Position numbers and translations under genes: made by a program
The notes under the pieces: model-generated
What the model saw: only the letters and a program-made list of their open reading frames with translations
Told to the model about the DNA's origin: nothing
Databases searched by the model: none
Part shown: positions 1 through 7,390 of the stretch, piece after piece
Numbering within the stretch: position 1 is the stretch's first letter
Layout: each line of letters opens with the position of its first letter
Assembly (NCBI RefSeq): GCF_001317355.1
Contig: NZ_LKET01000043.1
Location: 1-64,000 of the forward strand
DNA: 64,000 nucleotides
Reading direction: 5' to 3'
From: Oxobacter pfennigii
GTDB lineage: Bacteria > Bacillota > Clostridia > Clostridiales > Oxobacteraceae

Positions 1-9
1 GTTATCATA

Positions 10-126
10 ATCGGTGGCAATAGCCCCAGGGTCACACCCGTTCCCATACCGAACACGTAGGTTAAGCCTGGGTACGCTGATGGTACTGCCATGGAAGCGT
101 GGTGGAAGAGTAAGTCGTCGCCGGTA
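10..126 (+). rRNA. rrf: 5S ribosomal RNA
   Basis: The conserved 5S core (ACCCGTTCCCATACCGAACA, then TTAAGCC and GATGGTACTGC) is present. The ends TCGGTGGC and GTCGCCGG pair as helix I with G-U wobbles, which sets the approximate boundaries. A strong terminator follows, so this is the 3' end of an rRNA operon whose 16S and 23S genes would lie before the window. Confidence 0.95.
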
Positions 127-130
127 TTAT

Positions 131-170
131 AAAGAGAAACGGTTCTCGAAAGAGGGCCGTTTCTCTTTAT
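131..170 (+). terminator. rRNA operon terminator
   Basis: A long stem, AAAGAGAAACGG paired with CCGTTTCTCTTT, follows the 5S rRNA directly. It is the expected intrinsic terminator of the rRNA operon. Confidence 0.9.
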
Positions 171-295
171 ATGTGCAAATTCCTCGATGGATTCAAAAGA
201 GCTTACAGCAAGATAGCTACTAAATAAAATAAAACATTGGCATAACTATTGAATTATTAATAAAATAATGTTAAAATTTTAATTAAAATAATAAC

Positions 296-324
296 TTTAC
301 ATGATTTTTGCAACTTCATAATTA
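296..324 (+). promoter_or_regulatory. putative sigma-A promoter of the riboswitch-HD-GYP transcript
   Basis: TTTACA at 296-301 and TAATTA at 319-324 are separated by 17 bases. Transcription would start near 331, just before the riboswitch aptamer. The -10 box is a weak match, so the call is tentative. Confidence 0.4.
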
Positions 325-337
325 AATAAAGTAATTG

Positions 338-426
338 TAAATAGCAAACTCATCGAAAGGTGGAGACGCAAAGCTACGAGTCTAAAGCAGTTTACTGCCA
401 TGACAGTCGGGTTGCCAATGCCAATT
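338..426 (+). ncRNA. cyclic-di-GMP-I (GEMM-I) riboswitch aptamer
   Basis: The sequence carries the GEMM-I signature in order: GAAAGGTGGAGACGCAAAGC (355-374), then TCTAAAG, a CCATGACAG segment and CGGGTTGCCAA. These form the tetraloop and receptor arms of the c-di-GMP-I aptamer. A terminator-like hairpin follows at 444-467, and then an HD-GYP gene whose product is expected to hydrolyse c-di-GMP. The ligand assignment rests on family knowledge. ON or OFF behaviour cannot be fixed by eye. Confidence 0.9.
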
Positions 427-442
427 TGCATTTTTTGTTTTG

Positions 443-470
443 CAAGCAGGTAACCGATACCTGCTTTTAT
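443..470 (+). terminator. riboswitch expression-platform terminator
   Basis: AAGCAGGTA and TACCTGCTT form a stem followed by a T-rich stretch. It lies between the c-di-GMP aptamer and the HD-GYP start codon, where a ligand-controlled terminator is expected. TTTGCA (425-430) and TGCAAGCAG (441-449) upstream could take part in an alternative pairing. Confidence 0.7.
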
Positions 471-534
471 TATTCCATATAGTTCAATATGATTTATTGA
501 ATATGAGCACTGATGAGTTAATGTTTTGGAGGTG

Positions 535-1623
535 ATGAAGATAAGCAAACGGAAAATTTCTGTATCGGAGTGCAAAGAACAGGATATTATTGCAGAAAAT
601 ATTGTAAATAAAAATGGCATAATGATGGTAGCAGAAAATACTGTGGTAAATGAAAAGATTAAAAGAAAATTGATAGAACTTCAAGTAGCTGATGTAATTG
701 TTATTAGGGAAAATGAATCCTGGGAAGAAACAGCCCGTAATTCAGATCCGCTGCTTGAGGCCGATTTCAGCAAGTTTAAGGAAAAGTATGTTAAACGAAC
801 TAGGAACGTTAAGAAAATATTGGACAATCTGGCTGAAGGATACACTGTAACAGGTGAGACTATAAATTACATAGTAGAATCGTTTTATGAAGATATAATG
901 AAGAACAGACGGATTATTGAATATATATGCCGTATGGAAAACATGGATCAGCAAACATATTCGCATAGTATCAATGTTTCCATATATTCAATGATGATAG
1001 GTAAGTGGATGGGACTTCCAGGGATACAAATCCGGGACTTAATGAAAGCTGGCATGCTTCATGATATAGGCAAATTGAAAATTAGTAAAGAATTACTTGA
1101 AAAGACATCATCATTAAGCCCAGAAGATTTAGAGGAATTTAAAAAGCATCCTGTCTATGGATACGAGATTGCTAAAAATATTCCTGACCTGCACACGCAT
1201 ATAACACAGGCAATTCTTATGCATCATGAGAGAGAGGATGGAAGCGGATATCCCATTGGCCTAAAGGGAGATAAGATCAATACATTTTCCAAAATTATTT
1301 CAATGGCCGATTTATATGATAATATGATATTTGAAGGGAATAATACTATGAATACACCCTTCGATGTCATAAGAAAGATAGAAAGAATGGGTTTTGGCTA
1401 TTTTGATATTAAGGTGAGTATGGCCTTTTTATCAAATATATCAAACTGTTACATTGGCGCCAAAGTAAGATTAAGCAATGGAGATATAGGAGAGATTAGT
1501 GGTATCATTCCGACTAATATTTCTAATCCCATTGTAAAAGTAGGAGACAAGTCGATTAGTACTGCAGATGGGAAGATAAGCATTGTTGAGATTTTAGGCA
1601 AGGAAGTAAGCTTGGCACAATAA
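535..1623 (+). CDS. HD-GYP domain protein, probable c-di-GMP phosphodiesterase
   Basis: The C-terminal half is an HD-GYP metal-dependent phosphohydrolase, a family that hydrolyses cyclic di-GMP. It has an HD motif (MLHDIGK) near residue 176, HHERxDGSGYP near 230-240 and a C-terminal domain resembling that of the HD-GYP protein at 29745. The N-terminal ~130 residues match the usual leader domain of clostridial HD-GYP proteins. The usual motif YDALTSDRPYR after the GYP loop is replaced by YDNMIFEGNN, so the helix packing over the active site may differ. The start is uncertain: GGAGGT ends only one base before ATG 535, and TTG 526 and GTG 532 are alternatives. The gene lies downstream of a c-di-GMP riboswitch. 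Confidence 0.88.
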   Translation: MKISKRKISVSECKEQDIIAENIVNKNGIMMVAENTVVNEKIKRKLIELQVADVIVIRENESWEETARNSDPLLEADFSKFKEKYVKRTRNVKKILDNLAEGYTVTGETINYIVESFYEDIMKNRRIIEYICRMENMDQQTYSHSINVSIYSMMIGKWMGLPGIQIRDLMKAGMLHDIGKLKISKELLEKTSSLSPEDLEEFKKHPVYGYEIAKNIPDLHTHITQAILMHHEREDGSGYPIGLKGDKINTFSKIISMADLYDNMIFEGNNTMNTPFDVIRKIERMGFGYFDIKVSMAFLSNISNCYIGAKVRLSNGDIGEISGIIPTNISNPIVKVGDKSISTADGKISIVEILGKEVSLAQ

Positions 1624-2120
1624 AAAATTGTGATATTAAGATATTGTAATTAGGTGTCATTTTTGGGATAAACCTATGGAAGTCATAGAAACGGTTATAA
1701 CAAGCCTCGTTGCCAAATTAGATATCTTAAGAGGCAGGTTCATAAGGCCTATAATAAACCCTGCAGTATTTTGAAAGAATTGCCCGAAGAAGCTAACGAC
1801 ACACAAAAAAAGGAAATAGGGGACAGATCATTTCTATATACCTTATAATGCTAATAAGGAATGATCTGTCCCCTATAAACATTACTGTACTTCACCTCTG
1901 CCCTATCAACTATGTGTTCTTCATAGGGCCTGGGGGATGGTACAGACCTAGTGTATCCGTATGCTTTTCTTTTAGACACAGAGAATATGGATTTTAACTA
2001 GGGATAATAATATTTAAAAAGATAGATGAACAGCGTAAATATACTGTCATCTTTTTCTTATATTAAAATATATGAATTTACTTAAAGGAGCAGAAATACA
2101 TTCTGCAAAAAGGAGATAAA
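1624..2120. other. intergenic region with possible gene remnants
   Basis: About 500 bases without a convincing gene. A short reading frame from ATG 1676 (32 codons) has no ribosome binding site. A perfect-looking long hairpin lies at 1816-1876 and is listed separately. Just upstream of the next gene, AGATGAACAG and CTGTCATCT (about 2023-2053) form an imperfect hairpin. Confidence 0.4.
1816..1876. repeat. REP-like palindrome with 20-bp inverted arms
   Basis: ATAGGGGACAGATCATTTCT (1816-1835) is repeated in inverted form at 1857-1876 with one mismatch and a 21-base spacer. Arms with a GGGGACA core recall repetitive palindromes associated with Y1 (REP-type) transposases, but no transposase gene is near. 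A second GGGGACA hairpin occurs at 3317. Confidence 0.55.
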
Positions 2121-3290
2121 ATGACGAGAACATTTTATGAATTAGGCCTGGACACATTCTTAACAAAAGCCCTCGAGATGGAGAGCATTCAAAATCCAAC
2201 TGCTATACAGGAAAAGGTTATACCTGCCGCTCTTGAAAATAAGGACATAATTGGACAGTCTGAGACAGGAACGGGAAAAACTCTTGCTTATCTTCTGCCT
2301 CTATTTAAAAAAATCAATACAGGCATAAGGGAAATTCAGGCCTTGATAGTAGCACCTACCCATGAACTTGCAATACAGATACAAAGGCAGATAGAAAACC
2401 TGGCTGGAAATTCCGGCATATCCGTTACATCTGCGCCCATAATAGGCAATGTAAATATAAAAAGGCAGGTAGAAAAGCTTAAAGAAAAGCCCCATATAAT
2501 AGTAGGTTCTCCAGGCAGGATACTGGAGCTTATAAAGATGAAGAAAATATCTGCTCATACCATAAAAACCATAGTAATCGATGAAGCAGACAGGCTGCTG
2601 GATGATAATAATATTACCAATATAAAAGCAATCATTAAAAGCACATTGAAAGAGCGGCAGCTAATGATGTTTTCTGCAACCATGCCTAAAAGGACGATAG
2701 ATGCCGCTGCTGAATTGATGAAGGATCCTGAGGTTATAAAAATCGAAGATAAGGAAAAAATTAATTCCGGCATAACCCATATGTATTTTATTGCAGAGCA
2801 AAGAGAAAAAATTGAGGTCTTAAGAAAACTGGTGCACAGTATAAATCCGGATAAGGCATTGGTATTTGTAAACAAGAGCGATGAAATTGAGATTATAACA
2901 TCTAAATTGCAATACCACGGTATTAAGGCAGAAAGTATACATGGCACGTCTGTAAAGCTTGATCGGAAAAAGGCCCTGGATGATTTCAGAGCCGGCAGAA
3001 TAAATCTGCTTGTAGCATCAGATATTGCAGCAAGGGGACTTGATATAAGAGGTGTTACCCATATATTCAATCTTGATCTTCCGGAAGAACCAAAGGCCTA
3101 TCTTCACAGGGCAGGAAGGACGGGCAGGGCAGGAGAAAAAGGTACCAGTATATCAATAATCACCGAAAGGGAGAAAAAGTACATAGATGAATATCAAAAA
3201 AAATTTAGCCTGACTGTTGAACCAAAGGTTATTTATAAAGGCAGAATATTCGATAGCAGAAGGAGGGCAAAAAGGATTTCAAAAAAGTAA
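2121..3290 (+). CDS. DEAD-box ATP-dependent RNA helicase
   Basis: This is a complete DEAD-box helicase core that unwinds RNA duplexes using ATP, probably in ribosome assembly or mRNA turnover. Visible motifs are the Q motif (NPTAIQ) near residue 25, Walker A SETGTGKT at 47-54, PTHELA, DEAD at 154-157, SAT at 185-187, ARGLDI and HRAGRTGR near 335. At 389 residues it has almost no C-terminal extension beyond a short basic tail (RRRAKRISKK), shorter than CshA or DbpA types, so the exact subfamily cannot be set. AAGGAG lies five bases before ATG 2121. The gene stands alone between two GGGGACA hairpins. Confidence 0.93.
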   Translation: MTRTFYELGLDTFLTKALEMESIQNPTAIQEKVIPAALENKDIIGQSETGTGKTLAYLLPLFKKINTGIREIQALIVAPTHELAIQIQRQIENLAGNSGISVTSAPIIGNVNIKRQVEKLKEKPHIIVGSPGRILELIKMKKISAHTIKTIVIDEADRLLDDNNITNIKAIIKSTLKERQLMMFSATMPKRTIDAAAELMKDPEVIKIEDKEKINSGITHMYFIAEQREKIEVLRKLVHSINPDKALVFVNKSDEIEIITSKLQYHGIKAESIHGTSVKLDRKKALDDFRAGRINLLVASDIAARGLDIRGVTHIFNLDLPEEPKAYLHRAGRTGRAGEKGTSISIITEREKKYIDEYQKKFSLTVEPKVIYKGRIFDSRRRAKRISKK

Positions 3291-3316
3291 CAGGAGGGTT
3301 TATAATAGATAGAGGA

Positions 3317-3379
3317 AAGGGGACACAACTAACGTTATGCCTCAGCGCAAAATGTCCCCATGGCTAACGAAGTTAGTGA
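3317..3379. repeat. GGGGACA palindromic element
   Basis: AGGGGACA at about 3319 pairs with TGTCCCC at about 3353, and ACTAAC pairs with GTTAGT further out. The arms share the GGGGACA core of the element at 1816-1876, and the two flank the helicase gene. It could also serve as a terminator, although no T-run follows. Confidence 0.4.
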
Positions 3380-3445
3380 TATTAATATAATTTATCTGCC
3401 TATTAGATTTGATTGTTTAATATGATGACGGAAAGTGGGATAAAC

Positions 3446-4321
3446 ATGGTAATTAAAAAACTAAAGACATATGCTGATCTTGTGATGTTTGAACATACTT
3501 TATTTGCTCTTCCTTATGCATTGGCTGCTGTTTTTATGGCATATGACGGATTGCCTGATCTCAAGACTCTGTTTTGGGTGCTATGTGCAATGGTGGGGTC
3601 AAGAAACGGTGCAAATGCCTTAAACAGGCTGGTGGATGCTGAGATTGACGGTAAAAATAAAAGGACGGCACACAGGCACATCCCTTCGGGATTGGTTAAA
3701 AAGAAGGAAGTACTGCTACTAACGATATTTTGTTTCGCTCTTTTTGTATTTTCCGCATTTATGCTGAATCCTGTATGCGTAATGCTGCTGCCAATACCTG
3801 CAGCACTGTTTATAGTATATTCATATACCAAGAGGTTCACCTGGCTGTGCCATTTAATACTCGGCATAGCCATCGGAGGTGCACCGGTGGGTGCGTGGCT
3901 GGCTGTTACCGGGAAAGTGGATTTAAGCTTAATACCTTCGTTTATAATGGGCGCATCAGTGGCTCTTTGGATAGCGGGTTTTGATGTTATATATGCCACT
4001 CAGGACATCGAATTTGACAGGAAGAATAAAATACACTCAATACCTGCCAGATTCGGAATTGTGGGAGCATTGAGGATATCAACGGGCTTTCATGTTATAT
4101 CTGTAATTTTGCTTTTGCTTCTGCCTGTGTTTGTAGACTTAGGAATAATATATTTCATAGGTATAGCGATTATAGCCATACTTCTGGCTTATGAACACAA
4201 AATAGTATCACCGAATCATCTGGAATCGGTCAAAATAGCATCTTACAGCGTAAATCAGGTAATAGGCGTTTTATTTCTCGTTTTCTCAATATCCGATGTA
4301 TTATTGGGGTGGAAACTATGA
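3446..4321 (+). CDS. UbiA-family prenyltransferase
   Basis: This is an integral membrane prenyltransferase that transfers an isoprenoid chain to an aromatic acceptor. Both Asp-rich Mg-diphosphate motifs are visible: NRLVDAEID with a downstream KRTAHR, and YATQDIEFDRKNKIHSIPARFG. The opening FEHTLFALPYALA is typical of 4-hydroxybenzoate-type and MqnP-type UbiA proteins, and about eight hydrophobic segments follow. ATG 3446 is preferred because GAAAGTGGG precedes it; earlier in-frame codons lack a ribosome binding site. The stop overlaps the ubiX start by four bases. A role in quinone synthesis is inferred; no other quinone gene lies in this window. Confidence 0.9.
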   Translation: MVIKKLKTYADLVMFEHTLFALPYALAAVFMAYDGLPDLKTLFWVLCAMVGSRNGANALNRLVDAEIDGKNKRTAHRHIPSGLVKKKEVLLLTIFCFALFVFSAFMLNPVCVMLLPIPAALFIVYSYTKRFTWLCHLILGIAIGGAPVGAWLAVTGKVDLSLIPSFIMGASVALWIAGFDVIYATQDIEFDRKNKIHSIPARFGIVGALRISTGFHVISVILLLLLPVFVDLGIIYFIGIAIIAILLAYEHKIVSPNHLESVKIASYSVNQVIGVLFLVFSISDVLLGWKL

Positions 4322-4917
4322 AGGAATATACTATAGCCATAACGGGAGCCAGCGGCGTTGTATACGGCGTCAGACTCATTGAAAAGCTTTTGGAACTTAA
4401 TAATAAAATAAATGTGATCGTCAGCAATTCAGGGAAGATAGTGCTGGAAGAAGAAATGGATTTTAAATATCAAAACGATAAAGAGCTGTTTAAAATAAAT
4501 TTCCTTAGTTTTTTTAAAGATAATAATAACCTGTGTTATTATGAAATTGATGATATGATGGCACCTATTGCCAGCGGTTCTCATAAAACAGACTGCATGG
4601 TTGTAATACCATGTTCCATGTCTACATTGGCCGCTATAAATAACGGCTTGTCTAAGAACCTTTTAGAGAGAGCGGCAGATGTGACCATGAAGGAGGGACG
4701 AAAGCTGATATTGGTCCCCCGGGAGACCCCTTTTAATACAATTCATCTTAAAAATATGATGGAATTAAGCCAGTGGGGTGTTAAAATCCTCCCTGCCATG
4801 CCGGGCTTTTATAATAATCCAACTACATTGGATGATATCATAAGCTTTATAGTTGGAAAGACAATGGATTTGATGGGAATAGAAAATGATGTATATAAAA
4901 GATGGGCAGGTCAGTAA
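4318..4917 (+). CDS. ubiX: UbiX flavin prenyltransferase
   Basis: UbiX attaches a dimethylallyl group to reduced FMN, making the prenyl-FMN cofactor of UbiD decarboxylases. The FMN-binding start AITGASGVVYG, the middle IPCSMSTLAAINNGLS and the C-terminal RETPFNTIHL...MPGFYNNPTTLDDII all match the family, as does the length of 199 residues. ATG 4318 is preferred over GTG 4309, with GGGGTGG upstream. It overlaps ubiA by four bases, so the two are probably translated together. No ubiD is in the window; its absence is notable because UbiX only supplies UbiD-type enzymes. Confidence 0.92.
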   Translation: MKEYTIAITGASGVVYGVRLIEKLLELNNKINVIVSNSGKIVLEEEMDFKYQNDKELFKINFLSFFKDNNNLCYYEIDDMMAPIASGSHKTDCMVVIPCSMSTLAAINNGLSKNLLERAADVTMKEGRKLILVPRETPFNTIHLKNMMELSQWGVKILPAMPGFYNNPTTLDDIISFIVGKTMDLMGIENDVYKRWAGQ

Positions 4918-4971
4918 ATAGACCTGGCTCGGTTTGGATATATTTTCATTAAGCATTTTCTTATATAGTAA

Positions 4972-5000
4972 TTGACATAGGGTTAAGCGTATGATATTAT
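4972..5000 (+). promoter_or_regulatory. sigma-A promoter of the tRNA pair
   Basis: A consensus TTGACA at 4972-4977 and TATTAT at 4995-5000 are exactly 17 bases apart. Transcription would start about 15 bases before the tRNA-Ala. Confidence 0.85.
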
Positions 5001-5022
5001 ATAAAAGTCGCGTCGGTCATAT

Positions 5023-5098
5023 GGGGGTGTAGCTCAGCTGGGAGAGCACCTGCCTTGCAAGCAGGGGGTCATCGGTTCGATTCCGTTCATCTCCACCA
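5023..5098 (+). tRNA. tRNA-Ala (TGC)
   Basis: A full cloverleaf is visible. The acceptor arm GGGGGTG pairs with CATCTCC, the D arm has AGCTCAGCTGGGAGAGC, the anticodon loop reads CTTGCAA with anticodon TGC, the T arm has GGTTCGATTCC, and CCA is encoded. Confidence 0.97.
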
Positions 5099-5101
5099 TA
5101 C

Positions 5102-5177
5102 GAGCCACTAGCTCAGTCGGTAGAGCACATGACTTTTAATCATGGTGTCCAGGGTTCGATTCCCTGGTGGCTCACCA
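5102..5177 (+). tRNA. tRNA-Lys (TTT)
   Basis: The acceptor arm GAGCCAC pairs with GTGGCTC, the anticodon loop CTTTTAA carries TTT, the T arm contains GGTTCGATTCC, and CCA is encoded. It starts three bases after the tRNA-Ala, so the two share a transcript. Confidence 0.97.
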
Positions 5178-5212
5178 AAAGATCAGTACAATTATGTGCT
5201 GGTCTTTTTTAT
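5178..5212 (+). terminator. terminator of the tRNA pair
   Basis: AAGATCAGTAC and GTGCTGGTCTT form a stem with one G-T pair, followed by a T-run, right after the tRNA-Lys CCA. Confidence 0.88.
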
Positions 5213-5289
5213 ATTTGTATCATTTATGTTTGCAATATATATATCATTCTAATACAATTTTAGTATCAGCAAAGTGAGGATGAGGAGCA

Positions 5290-6015
5290 TTGCCTATAAT
5301 TAAGGTCACTAATACAGATATACCCTATGATATAGTTATAAATAAGAAACTAAAAAATTTAAGAGTCAGCATTGGAATTAATGGAGTAAAGGTGTCCATG
5401 CCATACAGCATTAATATCCCAGAAGTTGAGAAGATTCTCCTTAATAAGTCTCAGTGGTTATACAAGCATTATATAAGGTTTCAGCATATAATGCTTGATA
5501 AAGCTATGAATGAATGGAGTCCGGATTCAGGATTAATGTTCAGGGGAAAAAAATTTGAAATAACTGTAGATGGCGGGGATAAAAAGGGAGTATCTGTATA
5601 TAGGTTTGATGATAGTTTTAAAATTATTATCGACAGAAACATTAAAGGCACTGAGAAAAATGAATTAATAAAGATCGCCTTTGAGAGAATGTACAAAAAC
5701 ATAGCTAAAGATCTGATAGAACAAAGGGTTTCATATTACAGCAGTATCATGGGCTTATCTTATAACAAAGTAACAATAAAAGACCAGAAGACCAGATGGG
5801 GCAGTTGCTCCAAAAAAGGCAATCTAAATTTTAATTACAGGCTTATTATGGCTCCTGATGAGGTGGCAGATTATGTTGTTATCCATGAGCTGTGCCATTT
5901 AAAGCATCTCAACCACTCTGAAAAGTTCTGGAATATGGTGAGAATGTATATGCCTGATTATGAACAATCGAAGAAATGGCTAAAGGATAACGGAGCTAAT
6001 TTATTTGCATTTTAA
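5290..6015 (+). CDS. YgjP/SprT-like M48-type metallopeptidase domain protein
   Basis: The protein has the zinc-binding HELCH motif at residues 199-203 followed by HLNHSEKFW, and a preceding RWGSCSKKGNLNFNYRLIMAP. This combination defines the YgjP-like (DUF45) metal-dependent hydrolase family. Length (241) is normal. The substrate is not established from sequence. The start is TTG 5290, with GAGGAG just upstream. A GNAT gene starts ten bases after the stop, probably in the same operon. Confidence 0.88.
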   Translation: MPIIKVTNTDIPYDIVINKKLKNLRVSIGINGVKVSMPYSINIPEVEKILLNKSQWLYKHYIRFQHIMLDKAMNEWSPDSGLMFRGKKFEITVDGGDKKGVSVYRFDDSFKIIIDRNIKGTEKNELIKIAFERMYKNIAKDLIEQRVSYYSSIMGLSYNKVTIKDQKTRWGSCSKKGNLNFNYRLIMAPDEVADYVVIHELCHLKHLNHSEKFWNMVRMYMPDYEQSKKWLKDNGANLFAF

Positions 6016-6025
6016 GGAGGATATC

Positions 6026-6487
6026 ATGAAAATTTTAAAGGTACATGATGATAAGAATCTTGAAGTTATAAAAGGGCTGTTTATGGAGTATGCCGAATCC
6101 CTTGGAATTGATCTTGGATTTCAGAATTTCAAAGAAGAGCTTGATAACCTCCCGGGAGGCTATGCGGCACCTGAGGGCCGTCTCATGCTGGCCTATTCAG
6201 GTGATGCTGCCACAGGATGCATTGCTCTTCGAAAAATAGATAATGTAACCTGTGAAATGAAGAGGCTGTATATAAGGCCGGAATTCAGGGGGCAGGGGTT
6301 AAGCCGAATTATGGCAGAAGAACTTATAAAAGAAGCTAAAAAGGCAGGGTACAAGTACATGAGACTTGATACTCTGCCATCAATGAATGCGGCAATAGGC
6401 CTTTATAAATCCTTAGGCTTTATAAGCATAGAGCCATACAGGTTCAATCCTATTGAGGGAGCTATGTTCTTTGAGCTGGTGCTTTAA
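6026..6487 (+). CDS. GNAT-family N-acetyltransferase
   Basis: An acetyl-CoA-dependent acetyltransferase of 153 residues. The acetyl-CoA-binding motif is MKRLYIRPEFRGQGLSR, followed by helix AEELIKEAKKAGY and the late GNAT strand IGLYKSLGFI. The N-terminal segment (FMEYAESLGIDLGFQNFKEELDNLPGGYA) is typical of a common small GNAT subgroup. AAGGAGG precedes ATG 6026 by five bases. It probably shares a transcript with the YgjP-like gene. The substrate is unknown. The last codons overlap the convergent yqeB gene by four bases. Confidence 0.88.
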   Translation: MKILKVHDDKNLEVIKGLFMEYAESLGIDLGFQNFKEELDNLPGGYAAPEGRLMLAYSGDAATGCIALRKIDNVTCEMKRLYIRPEFRGQGLSRIMAEELIKEAKKAGYKYMRLDTLPSMNAAIGLYKSLGFISIEPYRFNPIEGAMFFELVL

Positions 6488-7290
6488 GCAAGGGGCGTAT
6501 TTTTTAGCAATATTAATATTGCCTCTAAAACACCGCCTGCAATATTTCTTCCTTTGTCGCTTATAGTATAACAATATTCACTGTCTCTTCTGGGGTCAAT
6601 GTCGCCGACTTTATAATCGGAGTCTATGTATATGCCGTCTTTTATTAAACCCCGTACAATCCCGTCTATTTTGGTATAAACAGGTGTTGTATCAACCGTA
6701 CATATGATGTCGCCGGACCTTACTATGTCACCTATTTCTACGTGATTTTTTATAATGCCACATTCGGGAGAGCGCAACACCCTCTCGAAAGTATAACCGC
6801 ATACATCCCCGGGAACATGAGTGTTTGTTTCCGCCTTCCCGTCAAAAATTATTCTTCCTAAGTTATGGCCTCTGTTGGTTTCTATTATTGCATGGACATC
6901 TTGGCCTGCAGTAAATCCGGGGCCTAGGCCTATGACTATGGGGGCATCGTTGATGTCAGTGCTTAAGTTTTTCTTTGCCAAAATTGCATCTATAATTATG
7001 GCTGGTTTAACTTTTTTTCTAATCTCACATGATGGGTCAATAAGGACAGGAATTTTACCATTCATAAGAATGCCATGAATTCCCTCTTCCCCAGTTAACA
7101 CTGAAGTCATGCCTTCCACAGTCCATTCTTTTTCATAAACACAATTTCCGAAGGATACAGATCTTCTAACCATCCTAGGTTGCTCCAGTTCCGTGATGAT
7201 GACCTGAAAGCCTGACCTTTTAAGCTTATGGGCAGTTGCTGACGACAGGTCTCCGCCTCCTTTTATAATAATACAATGTTTTGAAAACAC
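6484..7290 (-). CDS. yqeB: YqeB family selenium-dependent molybdenum cofactor maturation protein
   Basis: It matches the EF2563/YqeB family linked to selenium-dependent molybdenum hydroxylases. The N-terminal IIIKGGGDLSSATAHKLKRSGF is a nucleotide-binding-like loop, followed by a middle VIGLGPGFTAGQDVHAIIETNRGH and a C-terminal biotinyl-like region (SGDIICTV...IDGIVRGLIKDG). The start is GTG 7290 with AAGGAGG upstream. In other genomes this gene lies beside selD, yqeC, mocA and a xanthine dehydrogenase-like hydroxylase. None of these is in the window. The function is taken from family context only. Confidence 0.82.
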   Translation of the reverse strand: MFSKHCIIIKGGGDLSSATAHKLKRSGFQVIITELEQPRMVRRSVSFGNCVYEKEWTVEGMTSVLTGEEGIHGILMNGKIPVLIDPSCEIRKKVKPAIIIDAILAKKNLSTDINDAPIVIGLGPGFTAGQDVHAIIETNRGHNLGRIIFDGKAETNTHVPGDVCGYTFERVLRSPECGIIKNHVEIGDIVRSGDIICTVDTTPVYTKIDGIVRGLIKDGIYIDSDYKVGDIDPRRDSEYCYTISDKGRNIAGGVLEAILILLKNTPLA

Positions 7291-7335
7291 CGCATTCTTC
7301 CTCCTTAAGTATATCCCCAGACGATTTTATCTTTG

Positions 7336-7380
7336 TTCAAAAATTAAACCTGGAAAATTAATTCCGGGTTTAATTTTTGA
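7336..7380 (-). terminator. terminator after the M18 aminopeptidase gene
   Basis: CAAAAATTAAACC and GGTTTAATTTTTG form a long, A/T-flanked stem that would work in either direction. It separates the aminopeptidase stop from the yqeB start. Confidence 0.8.
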
Positions 7381-7390
7381 CTCAATTTTA

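Noticed and set aside
14-223. A 69-codon frame across the 5S rRNA and its terminator
   Set aside because: It overlaps a well-supported 5S rRNA and is an accident of that sequence.
2997-3070. Possible small gene antisense inside the helicase gene
   Set aside because: A long minus-strand frame over this region is a shadow of the conserved helicase coding sequence.
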